Shown here piece after piece: positions 50,365 through 59,131 of a DNA stretch of 64,000 bases. The position numbers and the translations under genes were made by a program. Source of the stretch: Microvirga sesbaniae. GTDB lineage: Bacteria > Pseudomonadota > Alphaproteobacteria > Rhizobiales > Beijerinckiaceae. The notes beneath the pieces are model-generated. The model did no database searches and had not been told where the DNA came from. It saw nothing but the letters and a program-made list of their open reading frames with translations. Each line of letters begins with the position of its first letter. The first letter of the stretch is position 1. The stretch is taken from contig NZ_JAMXFJ010000013.1 in NCBI RefSeq assembly GCF_025460805.1, positions 62,001 to 126,000 of the forward strand, read 5' to 3'.

Positions 50365-51500
50365 GCGCCCACGCCCTCGCCGAGATGGGCGTTGTTCGCC
50401 TCGCGGATCCTGGCCGCCTCCTCGTCATAGAGGAAGGGCAGGAAGGCGAAGCGCCGGCCCTGCGTGACGCGTGACACCGCGTGGAGCAGCGGGCAGGAGA
50501 ACACCACGGCGCCGCCGGGGGGAGCCTTGTAGCTGCGTGGTCCGTATTCCGGGAAGCTGACCTCCCCGCCCTCGAAATCGCCGTTGAGATTGATGGAGAC
50601 GGCGAAGCGGCGATGGGCCGTGCCGCTCGTGGTGTTGTCCCGATGCGCCCGGAAATGCCCGCCGTCCTCGGCCGCATAGCAGGAGACGATGTAGCGCTCC
50701 ATGCGGGTGGGCTTGAAGAAATGCACCCGCTCGATCTCCGGATTGATCCGGCGAATGATGCGGTGCTGCACCTGACGGATCAGGTTCGGATCCTCGATCG
50801 TATAGTCCTTGCGCCGCTTGTGGTTCGGATCGTGGACCGCCACGGTCTTGCCGCCGACTTCGCGCATGAAGCCCGATTCCTGGCCGCCATGCCGCTCGTA
50901 GAGACCGATCAGATGGTGACAGAATTCGGGCTCGAACACGTCCGGGATGACGAGCACGGGCGCCGGCATCTCGAAGCCGGCGAACCGGTCGACCGGCGGC
51001 AGAGCCCGCAGATAGGCCATCACCTTGTGGCGGTCGCTCCCGTCCGGCTCGAAGGGGAAGACGGCGCGCACGCGCAGGGTCGGATTGAGCACCATCCAGA
51101 AGCGCCGGATCGGGATCTGCGACGGACCCGCCGGGGTGTTGCGCGGGAGCGCCCCGTAGAGGCGCCCCACGGCCCCGTCGAAATCCCAGAAATGGCGGAT
51201 GCCCGGGATGATCTGCTTCGCCCGTGCCTCCGCCTCGTCCGACGGGTCGACGCTGACGCCGAAAATAGCGATCCGGTCGTCGTCGAACAGGTCGCGATGC
51301 TCCTCCTGAAAGCAGTCGAGGGTCGCGCGCCCGGCCTCGTCGGAGCCCGTGCCGTAGAAGCACAGGACGACGTAACGCCCGGCCACGGTATCGAAGCTGT
51401 AGTTCGGATTGCTCGATGAGTTCTGCCTGAACCAGGGCACCGGATCGCCGACCTGAAGGACGCGGTAGGCGGGTTGAGCGATCTCAGCGGCGTCGGTCAT
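50352..51500 (-). CDS. Peroxiredoxin-like / prolyl-4-hydroxylase-like fusion protein
   Basis: A 382-residue two-domain protein. Residues ~10-160 have an AhpC/TSA-type thioredoxin fold, but the strand-end loop reads FYGTGSDEAGRATLDCF: the usual TPGC-type peroxidatic Cys is missing and only a later Cys remains. Residues ~175-375 form a 2-oxoglutarate/Fe(II) oxygenase: His286-x-Asp288 (FRAHRDNT), GGEVSFPEYG, His340 (LLHAVSRV) and the Arg of QGRRFAF that holds 2-oxoglutarate. The oxygenase half looks active and the peroxiredoxin half inactive. Hydroxylation of a protein or peptide is likely; the substrate is unknown. Confidence 0.82.
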   Translation of the reverse strand: MTDAAEIAQPAYRVLQVGDPVPWFRQNSSSNPNYSFDTVAGRYVVLCFYGTGSDEAGRATLDCFQEEHRDLFDDDRIAIFGVSVDPSDEAEARAKQIIPGIRHFWDFDGAVGRLYGALPRNTPAGPSQIPIRRFWMVLNPTLRVRAVFPFEPDGSDRHKVMAYLRALPPVDRFAGFEMPAPVLVIPDVFEPEFCHHLIGLYERHGGQESGFMREVGGKTVAVHDPNHKRRKDYTIEDPNLIRQVQHRIIRRINPEIERVHFFKPTRMERYIVSCYAAEDGGHFRAHRDNTTSGTAHRRFAVSINLNGDFEGGEVSFPEYGPRSYKAPPGGAVVFSCPLLHAVSRVTQGRRFAFLPFLYDEEAARIREANNAHLGEGVGAYRA

Positions 51501-51572
51501 GGGGAGCAGGTCCGATCACGGTGACAGGAAACGAAACAATGTTCATTAACACGCGTCTGCCGCAGCGACAAG

Positions 51573-52475
51573 CTAACGTTGCGCCCACAGGAGCAACCCG
51601 ACCCCCGCAAGGATCAGCAGCATGCCGGCCAGTTCCCGTCGGCTGGTCGTCTGCGCCAGGAAGCGGTGGGACACCGCCTGCGCCATGAGAACCTCGACGA
51701 GGGCGAGGGTGCGCACGTTCGCGGCTGTCGTGAGCGCGAAGCCGATGAACCAGAACTGGGACGCGAGCGCGCCGAGGAAGCCTGCTCCCAGGGAGGGCCG
51801 CCAGGCCGCGAAGCTCGCCACCAGGGCCTTGCGGTCGAAGAGACCGAGCCAGATCAGGAGGATGGCTGTCTGCAAGCCCAAGCCCCAGACCAGGGTCGTG
51901 GAGGCCCGGATCAGGGCCGAGCCCCCGTCGAGCGACAGGATGGCGCCGCGAAAGCCGATGGCCGCCAGGGCGAAGAAGGCCCCCGAGGCGAGCCCGAAGA
52001 GAACGGGCTTCGGGCCGGACGAGGCAAGGTTCGTGCCCGGCTTGACGGACATGAGCAGAACCCCGCCGGTCGCCACCAGGATCGCCAGCGCCATGGCGGG
52101 CGTCAGGCGGTCCCCCAGCAGCACCAGGCCGAACAGGGCCACCTGCACCGGTTCCGTCTTCGTGTAGGCGGTCACCACCGAGAAGGCGCGCTCCCGCATG
52201 GCCGCGAGCATGAGGGCGGTGGCCAGGATCTGGGTGACGGCGCCGGTGAGAGCGTAGGCCAGAAAGGTGGCGTTCGGCCCCGGAACAACCTCTCCCGTCA
52301 CGAGGTTCATCACGACCAGGGCCAGGAGCGCGAAAGGAAATCCGTAGAGAAAACGAACCTGCGTGGCCCCCACGGTTCCGATGGTCTCGGTCAGGCGCCG
52401 CTGGGTGGCGTTGCGTCCGGTCTGGGCGGCCGCGGCGGCCAGGGTCACCGGAATCCAGAGAAGGGATGTTGTCAT
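51573..52475 (-). CDS. EamA-type DMT transporter
   Basis: A 300-residue inner-membrane protein with about ten hydrophobic helices in two EamA repeats. TVGATQVRFLYGFPFALLALV and FSVVTAYTKTEPVQVALFGLVLLGDRL lie in the first repeat. VEVLMAQAVSHRFLAQTTSRRELAGMLLILAGVGLLL ends the second. Such proteins export small metabolites. ATG 52475 is preferred; the extended frame to 52571 gives a leader that does not look membrane-like. It is divergent from dacA-like gene, about 190 bp apart. Confidence 0.86.
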   Translation of the reverse strand: MTTSLLWIPVTLAAAAAQTGRNATQRRLTETIGTVGATQVRFLYGFPFALLALVVMNLVTGEVVPGPNATFLAYALTGAVTQILATALMLAAMRERAFSVVTAYTKTEPVQVALFGLVLLGDRLTPAMALAILVATGGVLLMSVKPGTNLASSGPKPVLFGLASGAFFALAAIGFRGAILSLDGGSALIRASTTLVWGLGLQTAILLIWLGLFDRKALVASFAAWRPSLGAGFLGALASQFWFIGFALTTAANVRTLALVEVLMAQAVSHRFLAQTTSRRELAGMLLILAGVGLLLWAQR

Positions 52476-52665
52476 ATCGATCTTCAAACCGCGCCGCTCT
52501 TGCCACTCTCTTGCCACGGATTTCGTTAAGAAGGGCGTACAAACAAGCAAAAATCCACTCAGCCTAGCCAAGGTCTAGGTTTGGGACTAAAAATGGCCCA
52601 GCTGACAGGCGGGGCTTGATCGAGATCCTCTCCTATCGTTGGACGAAGCCAAGGAGTCGTTCCGC

Positions 52666-54060
52666 ATGAACGTTAGCCGAGCCCTCCGCGTGACAGCCTT
52701 TGCCCTTGCCGCCCTGATGGGTGGTTCGGCTCTGGCCGCCGGCGGCCCTGCTCTTGTCGTTGAACTCGAATCCGGCCGCGTGCTGCACGCGGAGCGGGCG
52801 ACCGACCCCTGGTACCCGGCCTCGATCACCAAGCTGATGACCGCCTACGTGGCGCTCGACAAGGTGCGCTCGGGCCAGATGAGCATGGAGACGCTCCTCA
52901 CCGTCACCGACGGCGCGGCGGCCCTGCCTCCGTCCAAGATGGGCTTCAAGCCCGGCACCGAGATCCGCCTCGACAACGCCCTCAAGATCATGATGGTGAA
53001 GTCGGCCAACGATATCGCGGCGACCATCGCGGAGAACATCGGCGGTTCCATCGACGGCTTCGCCGAGCTGATGAACACCCATGCCCAGCGCCTCGGCATG
53101 GTGAGCAGCCATTTCGCCAATCCGCACGGCCTGCCGGACGACCGCAACCAGACCTCGGCCCGGGACATGGCGATCCTGGCTCGCGCCCTGCTGCTGGAAT
53201 TCCCCCAGTACCGGGATCTGTTCGACATCGGGGCGGTTCAGTTCGGCCGGCGCATCATGCGCAACACCAACGGGCTCATCGGCCGCTATCCGGGCGCCGA
53301 CGGCATGAAGACCGGGTTCATCTGCTCGGCCGGCTTCAACGTGGTGGCCAGCGCCACCCGGAACGGCCGCCACCTCATCACGGTCGTGCTCGGCGCGCCC
53401 TCGGCCAACGAGCGCACCATCAAGGCGGCCGAGCTGTTCGACCGCGGCTTCAGCAGCAAGGTGAACTTCACCAATCCGGAACTCGCGGCCCTGCCCGCCT
53501 CGGCCAACACCACGCCGCCGGACATGCGCCCGGTCATCTGCGACCGGCGCGGACCGATGCCGCAGGAAGAGGACGCACCGGCGGTCGCGGAGACCGACAG
53601 CAACATCCCGAACCTGTTTTCCTCCGAGGTGATGGCCTTTGCCGGAGCGACGACGGAAAAGCCCGTGCGCACCGTGCTGGGCCCCCGGGCGGCCGTCGAG
53701 CCCGAGCGCGTGTGGATCGGGCTCAATCCTCCGTCCGAGACCGAGCTCGCCGCCCAGGCCGCCGCCGAAGAGGCGGCCGAGCAGGCCCGCAAGGCGAAGA
53801 CCAAGAAGGCCACCGCTTCGAAGAAGGCGCCTGCCAAGGGGGCTGCTTCGAAGGACACGGCCGACACGGCGGTGGACGACAAGGACGCCGACAAGGAGCC
53901 CGTGAAGACGACGGCAAAAGGCAAGGATCAGCCGCGCGCCAGCGTCGCGGTCAAGCCGGTGTCCGGCTCCTCGAAGCCTGCCGCCAAGACCCCCGCCGAC
54001 ACGAAGAAGGCGCCGCAGAAGGCGGACGCCGCCGCAAAGCCCAAAGCCGTCGCGAACTGA
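52666..54060 (+). CDS. D-alanyl-D-alanine carboxypeptidase (penicillin-binding protein)
   Basis: A 464-residue periplasmic serine peptidase. A signal peptide ends near GGSALAAGG. The active site is SITK at 53-56, SAN at 113-115 and KTG at 215-217. It trims the terminal D-Ala of peptidoglycan stem peptides. After the catalytic and beta domains a low-complexity Lys/Ala/Pro/Asp tail of about 90 residues (from KAKTKKATASKK onward) replaces the membrane-anchor helix of the E. coli enzymes. AAGGAG nine bases upstream sets ATG 52666. A terminator hairpin lies beyond the stop. Confidence 0.92.
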   Translation: MNVSRALRVTAFALAALMGGSALAAGGPALVVELESGRVLHAERATDPWYPASITKLMTAYVALDKVRSGQMSMETLLTVTDGAAALPPSKMGFKPGTEIRLDNALKIMMVKSANDIAATIAENIGGSIDGFAELMNTHAQRLGMVSSHFANPHGLPDDRNQTSARDMAILARALLLEFPQYRDLFDIGAVQFGRRIMRNTNGLIGRYPGADGMKTGFICSAGFNVVASATRNGRHLITVVLGAPSANERTIKAAELFDRGFSSKVNFTNPELAALPASANTTPPDMRPVICDRRGPMPQEEDAPAVAETDSNIPNLFSSEVMAFAGATTEKPVRTVLGPRAAVEPERVWIGLNPPSETELAAQAAAEEAAEQARKAKTKKATASKKAPAKGAASKDTADTAVDDKDADKEPVKTTAKGKDQPRASVAVKPVSGSSKPAAKTPADTKKAPQKADAAAKPKAVAN

Positions 54061-54084
54061 TCCGCGATCCTTTCATGTCCTGCG

Positions 54085-54112
54085 ACGCCCGGTCATCGAC
54101 CGGGCGTTCTGC
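54085..54112 (+). terminator. Rho-independent-like terminator of the carboxypeptidase gene
   Basis: ACGCCCGGT, loop CATCG, ACCGGGCGT, then TCTGCTT. Nine-bp arms follow 24 bp after the stop. The T run is broken. Confidence 0.75.
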
Positions 54113-54175
54113 TTGATGCCTTGCTTTTGCGGGCGATCCGCGCGAACGGTGCGGCGTCCCAAATCCGATGTCGTG

Positions 54176-55093
54176 ATGACCCGCTCCTCCTCTCCGGCCA
54201 ACGGCCTGCTCTTCGCCCTCGCGTCGGCCGGCCTCTACGGCTTCAACATCGTCTACGCGCGCATCGCGTCCTTCACGGGGGCGAGCGGGTCGGCCATCGT
54301 GGTCTACCGGGTTCTTCTGATGCTCGTGCTGGTGGGCCTCGTCGTCGCCATCATGAGAAGCTCGCTCGCGATGGAGCGGGAGGAACGGGGCAAGCTGCTC
54401 CTGCTCGGGGTCTCCAGCGCTCTCCAGGGCATCGGCTATCTCTCGTCCGTTGCCTTCATTCCGGTCACGGTCGCGGCCGTGGTCTTCTACACCTATCCCA
54501 TCATCATCGTCCTCGCGAGCCCCTTCGTGGAGAGGACGCCGCTGACGCAGGCTCTCGTCGCCATCGTGGCCGTCGCGACCCTCGGGGTCTGCCTTGTGGT
54601 CGGACCTGCCTTTTCGGACCTGGACTGGCGCGGCCTGGCCCTCGCGTTCGGGGCCAGCATCGCCACGGCCGTCCAGTTCTTCGCGGCGGCGCGCTGCACC
54701 CGAACCGGCGTGGTGGCGAAGGTGTTCTGGATCCAGCTGATCATCCTGCCGACCGCCATCCTCGTCAGCCTCGCGGCCGGCCAGCTGGCGCCCCCGTCGG
54801 TCCTGGCCCTGGCGCCCTTCGCCGTCACGATGACGATCGCCGGCTACGTGAGCGGGTTCGTCCTGCAGTTCCTCGCCCTCGGGCGCATCTCGGCCGTGGC
54901 GGCCGGAATCCTCTACTGCGCCGAGCCGGTGGTGGCCGCCGTGTCGTCGGCCCTGATCCTCGACGAGACCCTGGCCCCTCTGCAGATCGCCGGCGGGGCT
55001 CTTGTGCTGGCCGCCATCGTGGCCAACGTTCTGCTGGAACAGCGCCGACGGCGCGGTCCGAAGGATGCCGCCCTGGTGCGGATTGCCGATTGA
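54176..55093 (+). CDS. EamA-type DMT transporter (second)
   Basis: A 305-residue membrane protein with ten helices. GLLFALASAGLYGFNIVYARIA and VAAVVFYTYPIIIVLASPFVERT lie in the first EamA repeat. AAGILYCAEPVVAAVSSALILDETLAPLQIAGGALVL closes the second. Start ATG 54176 (MTRSSSPANG) is favoured over an open frame from 54113. It is 13 bp upstream of the COG0523 GTPase gene, so the two probably share a transcript, perhaps for metal or metabolite handling. Confidence 0.86.
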   Translation: MTRSSSPANGLLFALASAGLYGFNIVYARIASFTGASGSAIVVYRVLLMLVLVGLVVAIMRSSLAMEREERGKLLLLGVSSALQGIGYLSSVAFIPVTVAAVVFYTYPIIIVLASPFVERTPLTQALVAIVAVATLGVCLVVGPAFSDLDWRGLALAFGASIATAVQFFAAARCTRTGVVAKVFWIQLIILPTAILVSLAAGQLAPPSVLALAPFAVTMTIAGYVSGFVLQFLALGRISAVAAGILYCAEPVVAAVSSALILDETLAPLQIAGGALVLAAIVANVLLEQRRRRGPKDAALVRIAD

Positions 55094-55106
55094 CAGGATG
55101 ACCGCC

Positions 55107-56234
55107 ATGATTCCTCCCGCCCCGATTCCGCTCACCATCCTCACCGGCTTCCTGGGCGCGGGCAAAACAACCCTGCTCAACCGCCTCCTGAAGGATCCGG
55201 CCCTGCAGGACACGGTGGTCATCATGAACGAGTTCGGCGAGATCGGGCTCGACCATCTGCTGGTGGAGACCGTCGACGAGGGCATGGTGCTGCTCTCCGC
55301 CGGGTGCCTCTGCTGCACCGTGCGCGGCGACCTCATCGCGACCCTCGAGGACCTCCTGCGCAAGCGCGACAACGGCCGCATCCTGCCGTTCAAGCGCGTG
55401 ATCATCGAGACCACGGGTCTGGCCGATCCGGCACCGATCCTGCACGCGGTGCTCTACCACCCCTATCTCTCCCTGCGGTACGCTGTCGAAGGCGTGGTGA
55501 CGGTGGTCGACGCGGTCAACGGCGCCGCCACGCTGGACGCGCACCGGGAAGCCGTGAAGCAGGCGGCCGTCGCCGAGCGCATCGTGATCACCAAGACCGA
55601 CCTGGTTCAGGACCCTGATGGCGCCGCCCGGCTGCGCGGACGGCTACGCCAGCTCAACCCGGGCGCCGCTCTCCTGGACGCCGATGCTCCGGCCGGGGCG
55701 GTCGTCTCCGGCGGCCTCTTCGGCCTCGACGGCAAGATCGGCGACGTGGCCGAATGGCTGAAGACGGAAGCCGTGGAGGCGGCGGAGCACGCGAGCCATG
55801 CGCACCAGCACGGGCATCACCACCATCACGGGCACGACCACCACCATCATCACGACGTGAACCGGCACGACGACAGGATCCGGGCCTTCTGCCTCACCAG
55901 CGACCAGCCGGTCCGCCAGGGCACCCTCGACATGTTCCTCGACCTCCTGCGCTCGTCTCAGGGAGCGAAGCTGTTGCGGGTCAAGGGCCTCGTGGCGCTC
56001 GCGGAGGATCCGGAGCATCCGGTGGTCATCCACGGCGTCCAGCACGTGATCCACGTCCCGGCCGTGCTGCCGCGCTGGCCGAGCGAGGACCGGCGCAGCC
56101 GCCTCGTCTTCATCGTGGACGATCTGGAGCGGGACACCGTGGAGAGGCTCTGGAACGCCTTCCTCGGACGGCCCGCCGTCGACCAGCCCGATGCGGCGGC
56201 GCTCTCCGACAACCCGCTGTCGCTGCGGAGGTGA
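55107..56234 (+). CDS. COG0523 (CobW/ZigA-type) GTPase with His-rich loop
   Basis: A 375-residue G3E GTPase. Walker A is GFLGAGKTTLL near residue 15, the metal-binding motif is C67-L-C-C70 (GCLCCTV), and VITKTD gives guanine specificity. A run of histidines and aspartates, about residues 228-257 (HASHAHQHGHHHHHGHDHHHHHD), is an obvious metal-binding region. Members deliver zinc, cobalt or nickel to client enzymes. The start is ATG 55107; an ATG at 55098 is too close to its AGGA site. No cobalamin genes adjoin, so zinc handling is the likelier role. Confidence 0.9.
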   Translation: MIPPAPIPLTILTGFLGAGKTTLLNRLLKDPALQDTVVIMNEFGEIGLDHLLVETVDEGMVLLSAGCLCCTVRGDLIATLEDLLRKRDNGRILPFKRVIIETTGLADPAPILHAVLYHPYLSLRYAVEGVVTVVDAVNGAATLDAHREAVKQAAVAERIVITKTDLVQDPDGAARLRGRLRQLNPGAALLDADAPAGAVVSGGLFGLDGKIGDVAEWLKTEAVEAAEHASHAHQHGHHHHHGHDHHHHHDVNRHDDRIRAFCLTSDQPVRQGTLDMFLDLLRSSQGAKLLRVKGLVALAEDPEHPVVIHGVQHVIHVPAVLPRWPSEDRRSRLVFIVDDLERDTVERLWNAFLGRPAVDQPDAAALSDNPLSLRR

Positions 56235-56274
56235 GCCGGGTTCGCTCCTTCCGAACGAAGGACACTCGCGCATC

Positions 56275-56305
56275 GTGCGAAAAAGTGGACCCGGTTTTTC
56301 GCGGT
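56275..56305. repeat. Degenerate palindrome with GAAAAAGTGG core
   Basis: GCGAAAAAGTGG and CCCGGTTTTTCGC form an imperfect inverted repeat between the GTPase and permease genes, related in core sequence to the family A elements. Confidence 0.5.
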
Positions 56306-56346
56306 CAACGGTGCGCCAGCCAAGAGGGGAGCATCGGACAATCGGG

Positions 56347-56369
56347 ATCACCGGGACAGGCCCGGTGAT
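56347..56369. repeat. Family B palindrome
   Basis: ATCACCGGG, five bases, CCCGGTGAT. It sits between the COG0523 gene and the convergent ABC operon, next to a family A element. Confidence 0.75.
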
Positions 56370-56420
56370 GACGTGGAGAAGATGGTCAGGTCCTGGACGA
56401 TGCGCCCCTTGAGGCGGGGA

Positions 56421-56465
56421 GCATCGGATTGATCCCAAAAGTGGGTCCGCTTTTGGCTCCGATGC
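56421..56465. repeat. Family A palindromic element, copy 3 (at permease stop)
   Basis: GCATCGGA ... TCCGATGC with inner arms CCCAAAAGTG / CGCTTTTGG. On the minus strand TAGAGCATCGGA begins with the TAG stop codon of the ABC permease gene. Confidence 0.8.
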
Positions 56466-56466
56466 T

Positions 56467-57234
56467 CTAGGCCGCCATCTGCGAGCGCTGGGCCCAGCCG
56501 GTCATCGAGCGCTCGACAGAAGCCGTGATCGCGTACATGACGACGCCCAGCACCGCCAGCACCACGAGGGCGGCCCAGACGAGGGGCACCTCGAAGGCGG
56601 CGGACGCGCGGGTGAGCAGGTTGCCGATGCCCACATTCGACGCATTCTGCTCGCCGATGACGGAGCCCACATAGGCGAGCGTGATCGCCACCTTGAGCGA
56701 GCCGAAGAAATACGGCATGGCGCGGGGCACGCCGACCTTGAACACGATGTCTCGCTTCGACGCGCCGAGCGCCCGCAGCACGTCCTCCATCTCCGGCTCC
56801 ACGGTGGAGATTCCCGTGGCGACGTTCACCACGATGGGGAAGAACGAGATCAGGAACGCCGTCATGACCGGCGGAACCCAGCCGACGCCGAACCAGAACA
56901 CGAGGATCGGCACCACGGCGACCTTCGGGATCGAGTTGAAGCCCACGAGCAGCGGATACGACCCGGCATTGATGAGCCGCGACGAGCCGAGCACCATGCC
57001 GAGCAGCAGGCCGAATCCGACCGCGAGGCCGAAGCCGGCCAGCGTCATCCAGAGGGTGTGCATGGCATGATAGGCGAGCTGGGTCCGATACTCCCATACG
57101 GCGAGAAGGATCGTGGACGGCGCCGGCAGGATGAAGCTCGAAATCCTCAGGACATGGCAGAGGATCTCCCAGAGCGCGAAGAAGCCGATGGTGAAGACCC
57201 AGGGTGCGAGGGCGAGCTGATTCTTGGTTTTCAT
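56467..57234 (-). CDS. ABC transporter permease (SsuC/TauC-like)
   Basis: A 255-residue inner-membrane permease with six helices. The EAA loop is MEDVLRALGASKRDIVFKVGVPRAMPYF, which contacts the ATPase. FNSIPKVAVVPILVFWFGVG and VGSVIGEQNASNVGIGNLL are typical of the nitrate/sulfonate/taurine class. It lies 7 bp after the ATPase gene. The substrate cannot be told from the permease. Confidence 0.9.
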   Translation of the reverse strand: MKTKNQLALAPWVFTIGFFALWEILCHVLRISSFILPAPSTILLAVWEYRTQLAYHAMHTLWMTLAGFGLAVGFGLLLGMVLGSSRLINAGSYPLLVGFNSIPKVAVVPILVFWFGVGWVPPVMTAFLISFFPIVVNVATGISTVEPEMEDVLRALGASKRDIVFKVGVPRAMPYFFGSLKVAITLAYVGSVIGEQNASNVGIGNLLTRASAAFEVPLVWAALVVLAVLGVVMYAITASVERSMTGWAQRSQMAA

Positions 57235-57241
57235 GGGTGTC

Positions 57242-58033
57242 TCATGCCGCCCTGCGCGCCTGCGCGATATGCCCGCGCAGGTCGTGAACGAGCTCGGAAA
57301 ACTCCGGCGTGTAGGTGATCTCGAGATCGCGCGGCCGCGGGAACGCTACCTCCCGCTCGGCCACGATTCGCCCCGGCCGGGCGCTCATGCAGAAGATCCG
57401 GTCGGCCAGGAACGCGGCCTCGCGCAGGTCGTGGGTGACGAGGATGATCGTGACCTTCTGGGCCGCATGCAGATCACGCATCACGCACCACAATTCCTCG
57501 CGGGTGAAGCTGTCGAGGGCGCCGAAAGGCTCGTCGAGCATCAGGAGCTTCGGCTCGTGGATCAGGGCGCGGCACAGGGAGGCCCGCTGCTGCATGCCGC
57601 CCGAGAGCTGCCAGGGAAATTTGTGCCCCTGGCCCTTCAGGCCCACCTGGGCAAGCAGGCTCTCGGCCTTGGCCACGTACTCCGCCTTGTGGCGGCGCAG
57701 CCGCGAGCGGTGCGGCTCGACGATCTCGAGCGGCAGCAGGATGTTGTCCAGGGTCGTCCGCCAGGGCAGCATGGTGGGGTTCTGGAAGGCCATGCCGGCG
57801 AGCTTGACGGGAGCTCCCACCTGCCTGCCGTCGACGATCACCGTTCCCTCGCGCGGGAATTGGAGCCCGGTGGCGAGCTTCATGAGGGTGGACTTGCCGC
57901 AGCCCGAGGGGCCGACGATGGCGGCGAACTCGCCCTCGCCGACCTTGAGATTCAGGTTCCTGACCGCGGGCAGGCCGTCCTCGGCCCGGGCATAGACGTG
58001 GGTGACGTCATGGATGTCGACGAAGGGTTTCAT
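57242..58033 (-). CDS. ABC transporter ATP-binding protein (SsuB/TauB-like)
   Basis: A 263-residue ATPase. Walker A is GPSGCGKST, the Q loop MAFQNPTMLPWRT, the signature LSGGMQQR and Walker B LLMLDEP, with a switch His in VTHDLREA. It powers import of the ligand bound by the downstream-encoded solute-binding protein. ATG 58033 (MKPFVDIHD) is the start; a longer frame to 58054 adds seven residues. A hairpin with T tail separates it from the binding-protein gene upstream. Confidence 0.92.
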   Translation of the reverse strand: MKPFVDIHDVTHVYARAEDGLPAVRNLNLKVGEGEFAAIVGPSGCGKSTLMKLATGLQFPREGTVIVDGRQVGAPVKLAGMAFQNPTMLPWRTTLDNILLPLEIVEPHRSRLRRHKAEYVAKAESLLAQVGLKGQGHKFPWQLSGGMQQRASLCRALIHEPKLLMLDEPFGALDSFTREELWCVMRDLHAAQKVTIILVTHDLREAAFLADRIFCMSARPGRIVAEREVAFPRPRDLEITYTPEFSELVHDLRGHIAQARRAA

Positions 58034-58061
58034 GAAGCCGTGCCGGTGAGCCAAAGGAAAA

Positions 58062-58085
58062 GCCCGGCTATCGTAACCGCCGGGC
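58062..58085 (-). terminator. Candidate attenuator between binding-protein and ATPase genes
   Basis: On the minus strand GCCCGGC, a ten-base loop, GCCGGGC, then TTTTCCTTT: a rho-independent-like terminator inside the operon. An overlapping perfect 16-bp palindrome (CCGCCGGGCCCGGCGG, 58077-58092) cannot form at the same time. The arrangement would let the binding protein be made in excess of ATPase and permease. Confidence 0.6.
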
Positions 58086-58093
58086 CCGGCGGA

Positions 58094-59131
58094 TCAGTTC
58101 ACTTTGCGCTGGTCGGCGGCGGGCAGGAACTCCTCCGTGAACACGGCGCCGACTTCAGGCTTGTTCTTGTAGGCGAAGGTCAGGCCGATCTGGTCGAGGG
58201 CCTTGGCGAAGCGCTCCTTGTCGATGCCGCCGAAGCCGTTCTCCTTGACGAAGGGCGTGATCATGTTCTGCTCCAGCACCATCTTGAGGCGTTCGAGCTC
58301 CACGTCCTTCTTGGCCACGTCGTTGCGCTTGATCACGGAATCGACCGCGCTCGAGGGATCCTTCACGGTGTCCTGCACGCCCTTCATGATCGCGCGCAGC
58401 AGGCCCTTGACGGCCTCCGGCTTCTCCTGGGCGAATTTCTGCGACACGATGATGGTGTTGCCGTAGAGATCGACGCCGTAATCGCTCATCAGCATCACGA
58501 CGATGTCGTCCGCCGGAACCCCGCGGGATTTCAGGTTGATGTAGGACGACATGGAGAAGCCGAACACCGCGTCGACTTCGCCTTGCGCGAGCATCGGCTC
58601 CCGGACCGGGAAGCCGACATTCTCGAACTTCATGGTGGAATCGTCGATCTTGTTGACCGCCTTGAAGATCGGCCATTGCGCGTAGGCGCCGTCGGCCGCC
58701 GGAGCGCCGAACTTCTTGCCCTGCAGGCTCGACACCTCCTTGGTGATGCCCCGGCTCTTGCGCCCGATGAGCGCGAAGGGGGGACGGTCGTAGATCACCA
58801 TCACGGCCTTGATGTCCGTGCCCGGATTCTCGTCCCGGAAGCGCACAAGGGAATTCACGTCGCCGAAGCCCGCGTCGTAGGTGCCGGACGCCACGCGGGA
58901 GATCGGCTCGCGGGAGCCCGCCGCCGGATCGATCGTCACGTCGAGCCCCTCGGCCTTGAAGTAGCCCTTGTCGATCGCGACCGCGAAGGGGGCCGCCGGT
59001 CCCTCCCAGCGCCAGTCCAGCGAGAATCTCACCGGCGTCTGGGCCTGGGCGGCCGCGGATCCGAGGAGCACGGCCGCGCCGGCCAGCATCCCCGTGATCC
59101 ACCTCGCCTTCGTCGCACGATCCGCAAACAT
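58094..59131 (-). CDS. ABC transporter substrate-binding protein (NMT1/THI5-like)
   Basis: A 345-residue periplasmic protein. A signal peptide (WITGMLAGAAVLLGSAAAQA) precedes VRFSLDWRWEGPAAPFAVAIDKGYFKAEGLDVTI, the NMT1/SsuA-like fold, with FGDVNSLVRF and GEVDAVFGFSMSSYINL. Members bind sulfonates, nitrate, or pyrimidine precursors of thiamine; the ligand is not predictable. ATG 59131 is preferred, with AGAGG eight bases upstream, over GTG 59140. It is the first gene of the operon. Confidence 0.88.
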   Translation of the reverse strand: MFADRATKARWITGMLAGAAVLLGSAAAQAQTPVRFSLDWRWEGPAAPFAVAIDKGYFKAEGLDVTIDPAAGSREPISRVASGTYDAGFGDVNSLVRFRDENPGTDIKAVMVIYDRPPFALIGRKSRGITKEVSSLQGKKFGAPAADGAYAQWPIFKAVNKIDDSTMKFENVGFPVREPMLAQGEVDAVFGFSMSSYINLKSRGVPADDIVVMLMSDYGVDLYGNTIIVSQKFAQEKPEAVKGLLRAIMKGVQDTVKDPSSAVDSVIKRNDVAKKDVELERLKMVLEQNMITPFVKENGFGGIDKERFAKALDQIGLTFAYKNKPEVGAVFTEEFLPAADQRKVN

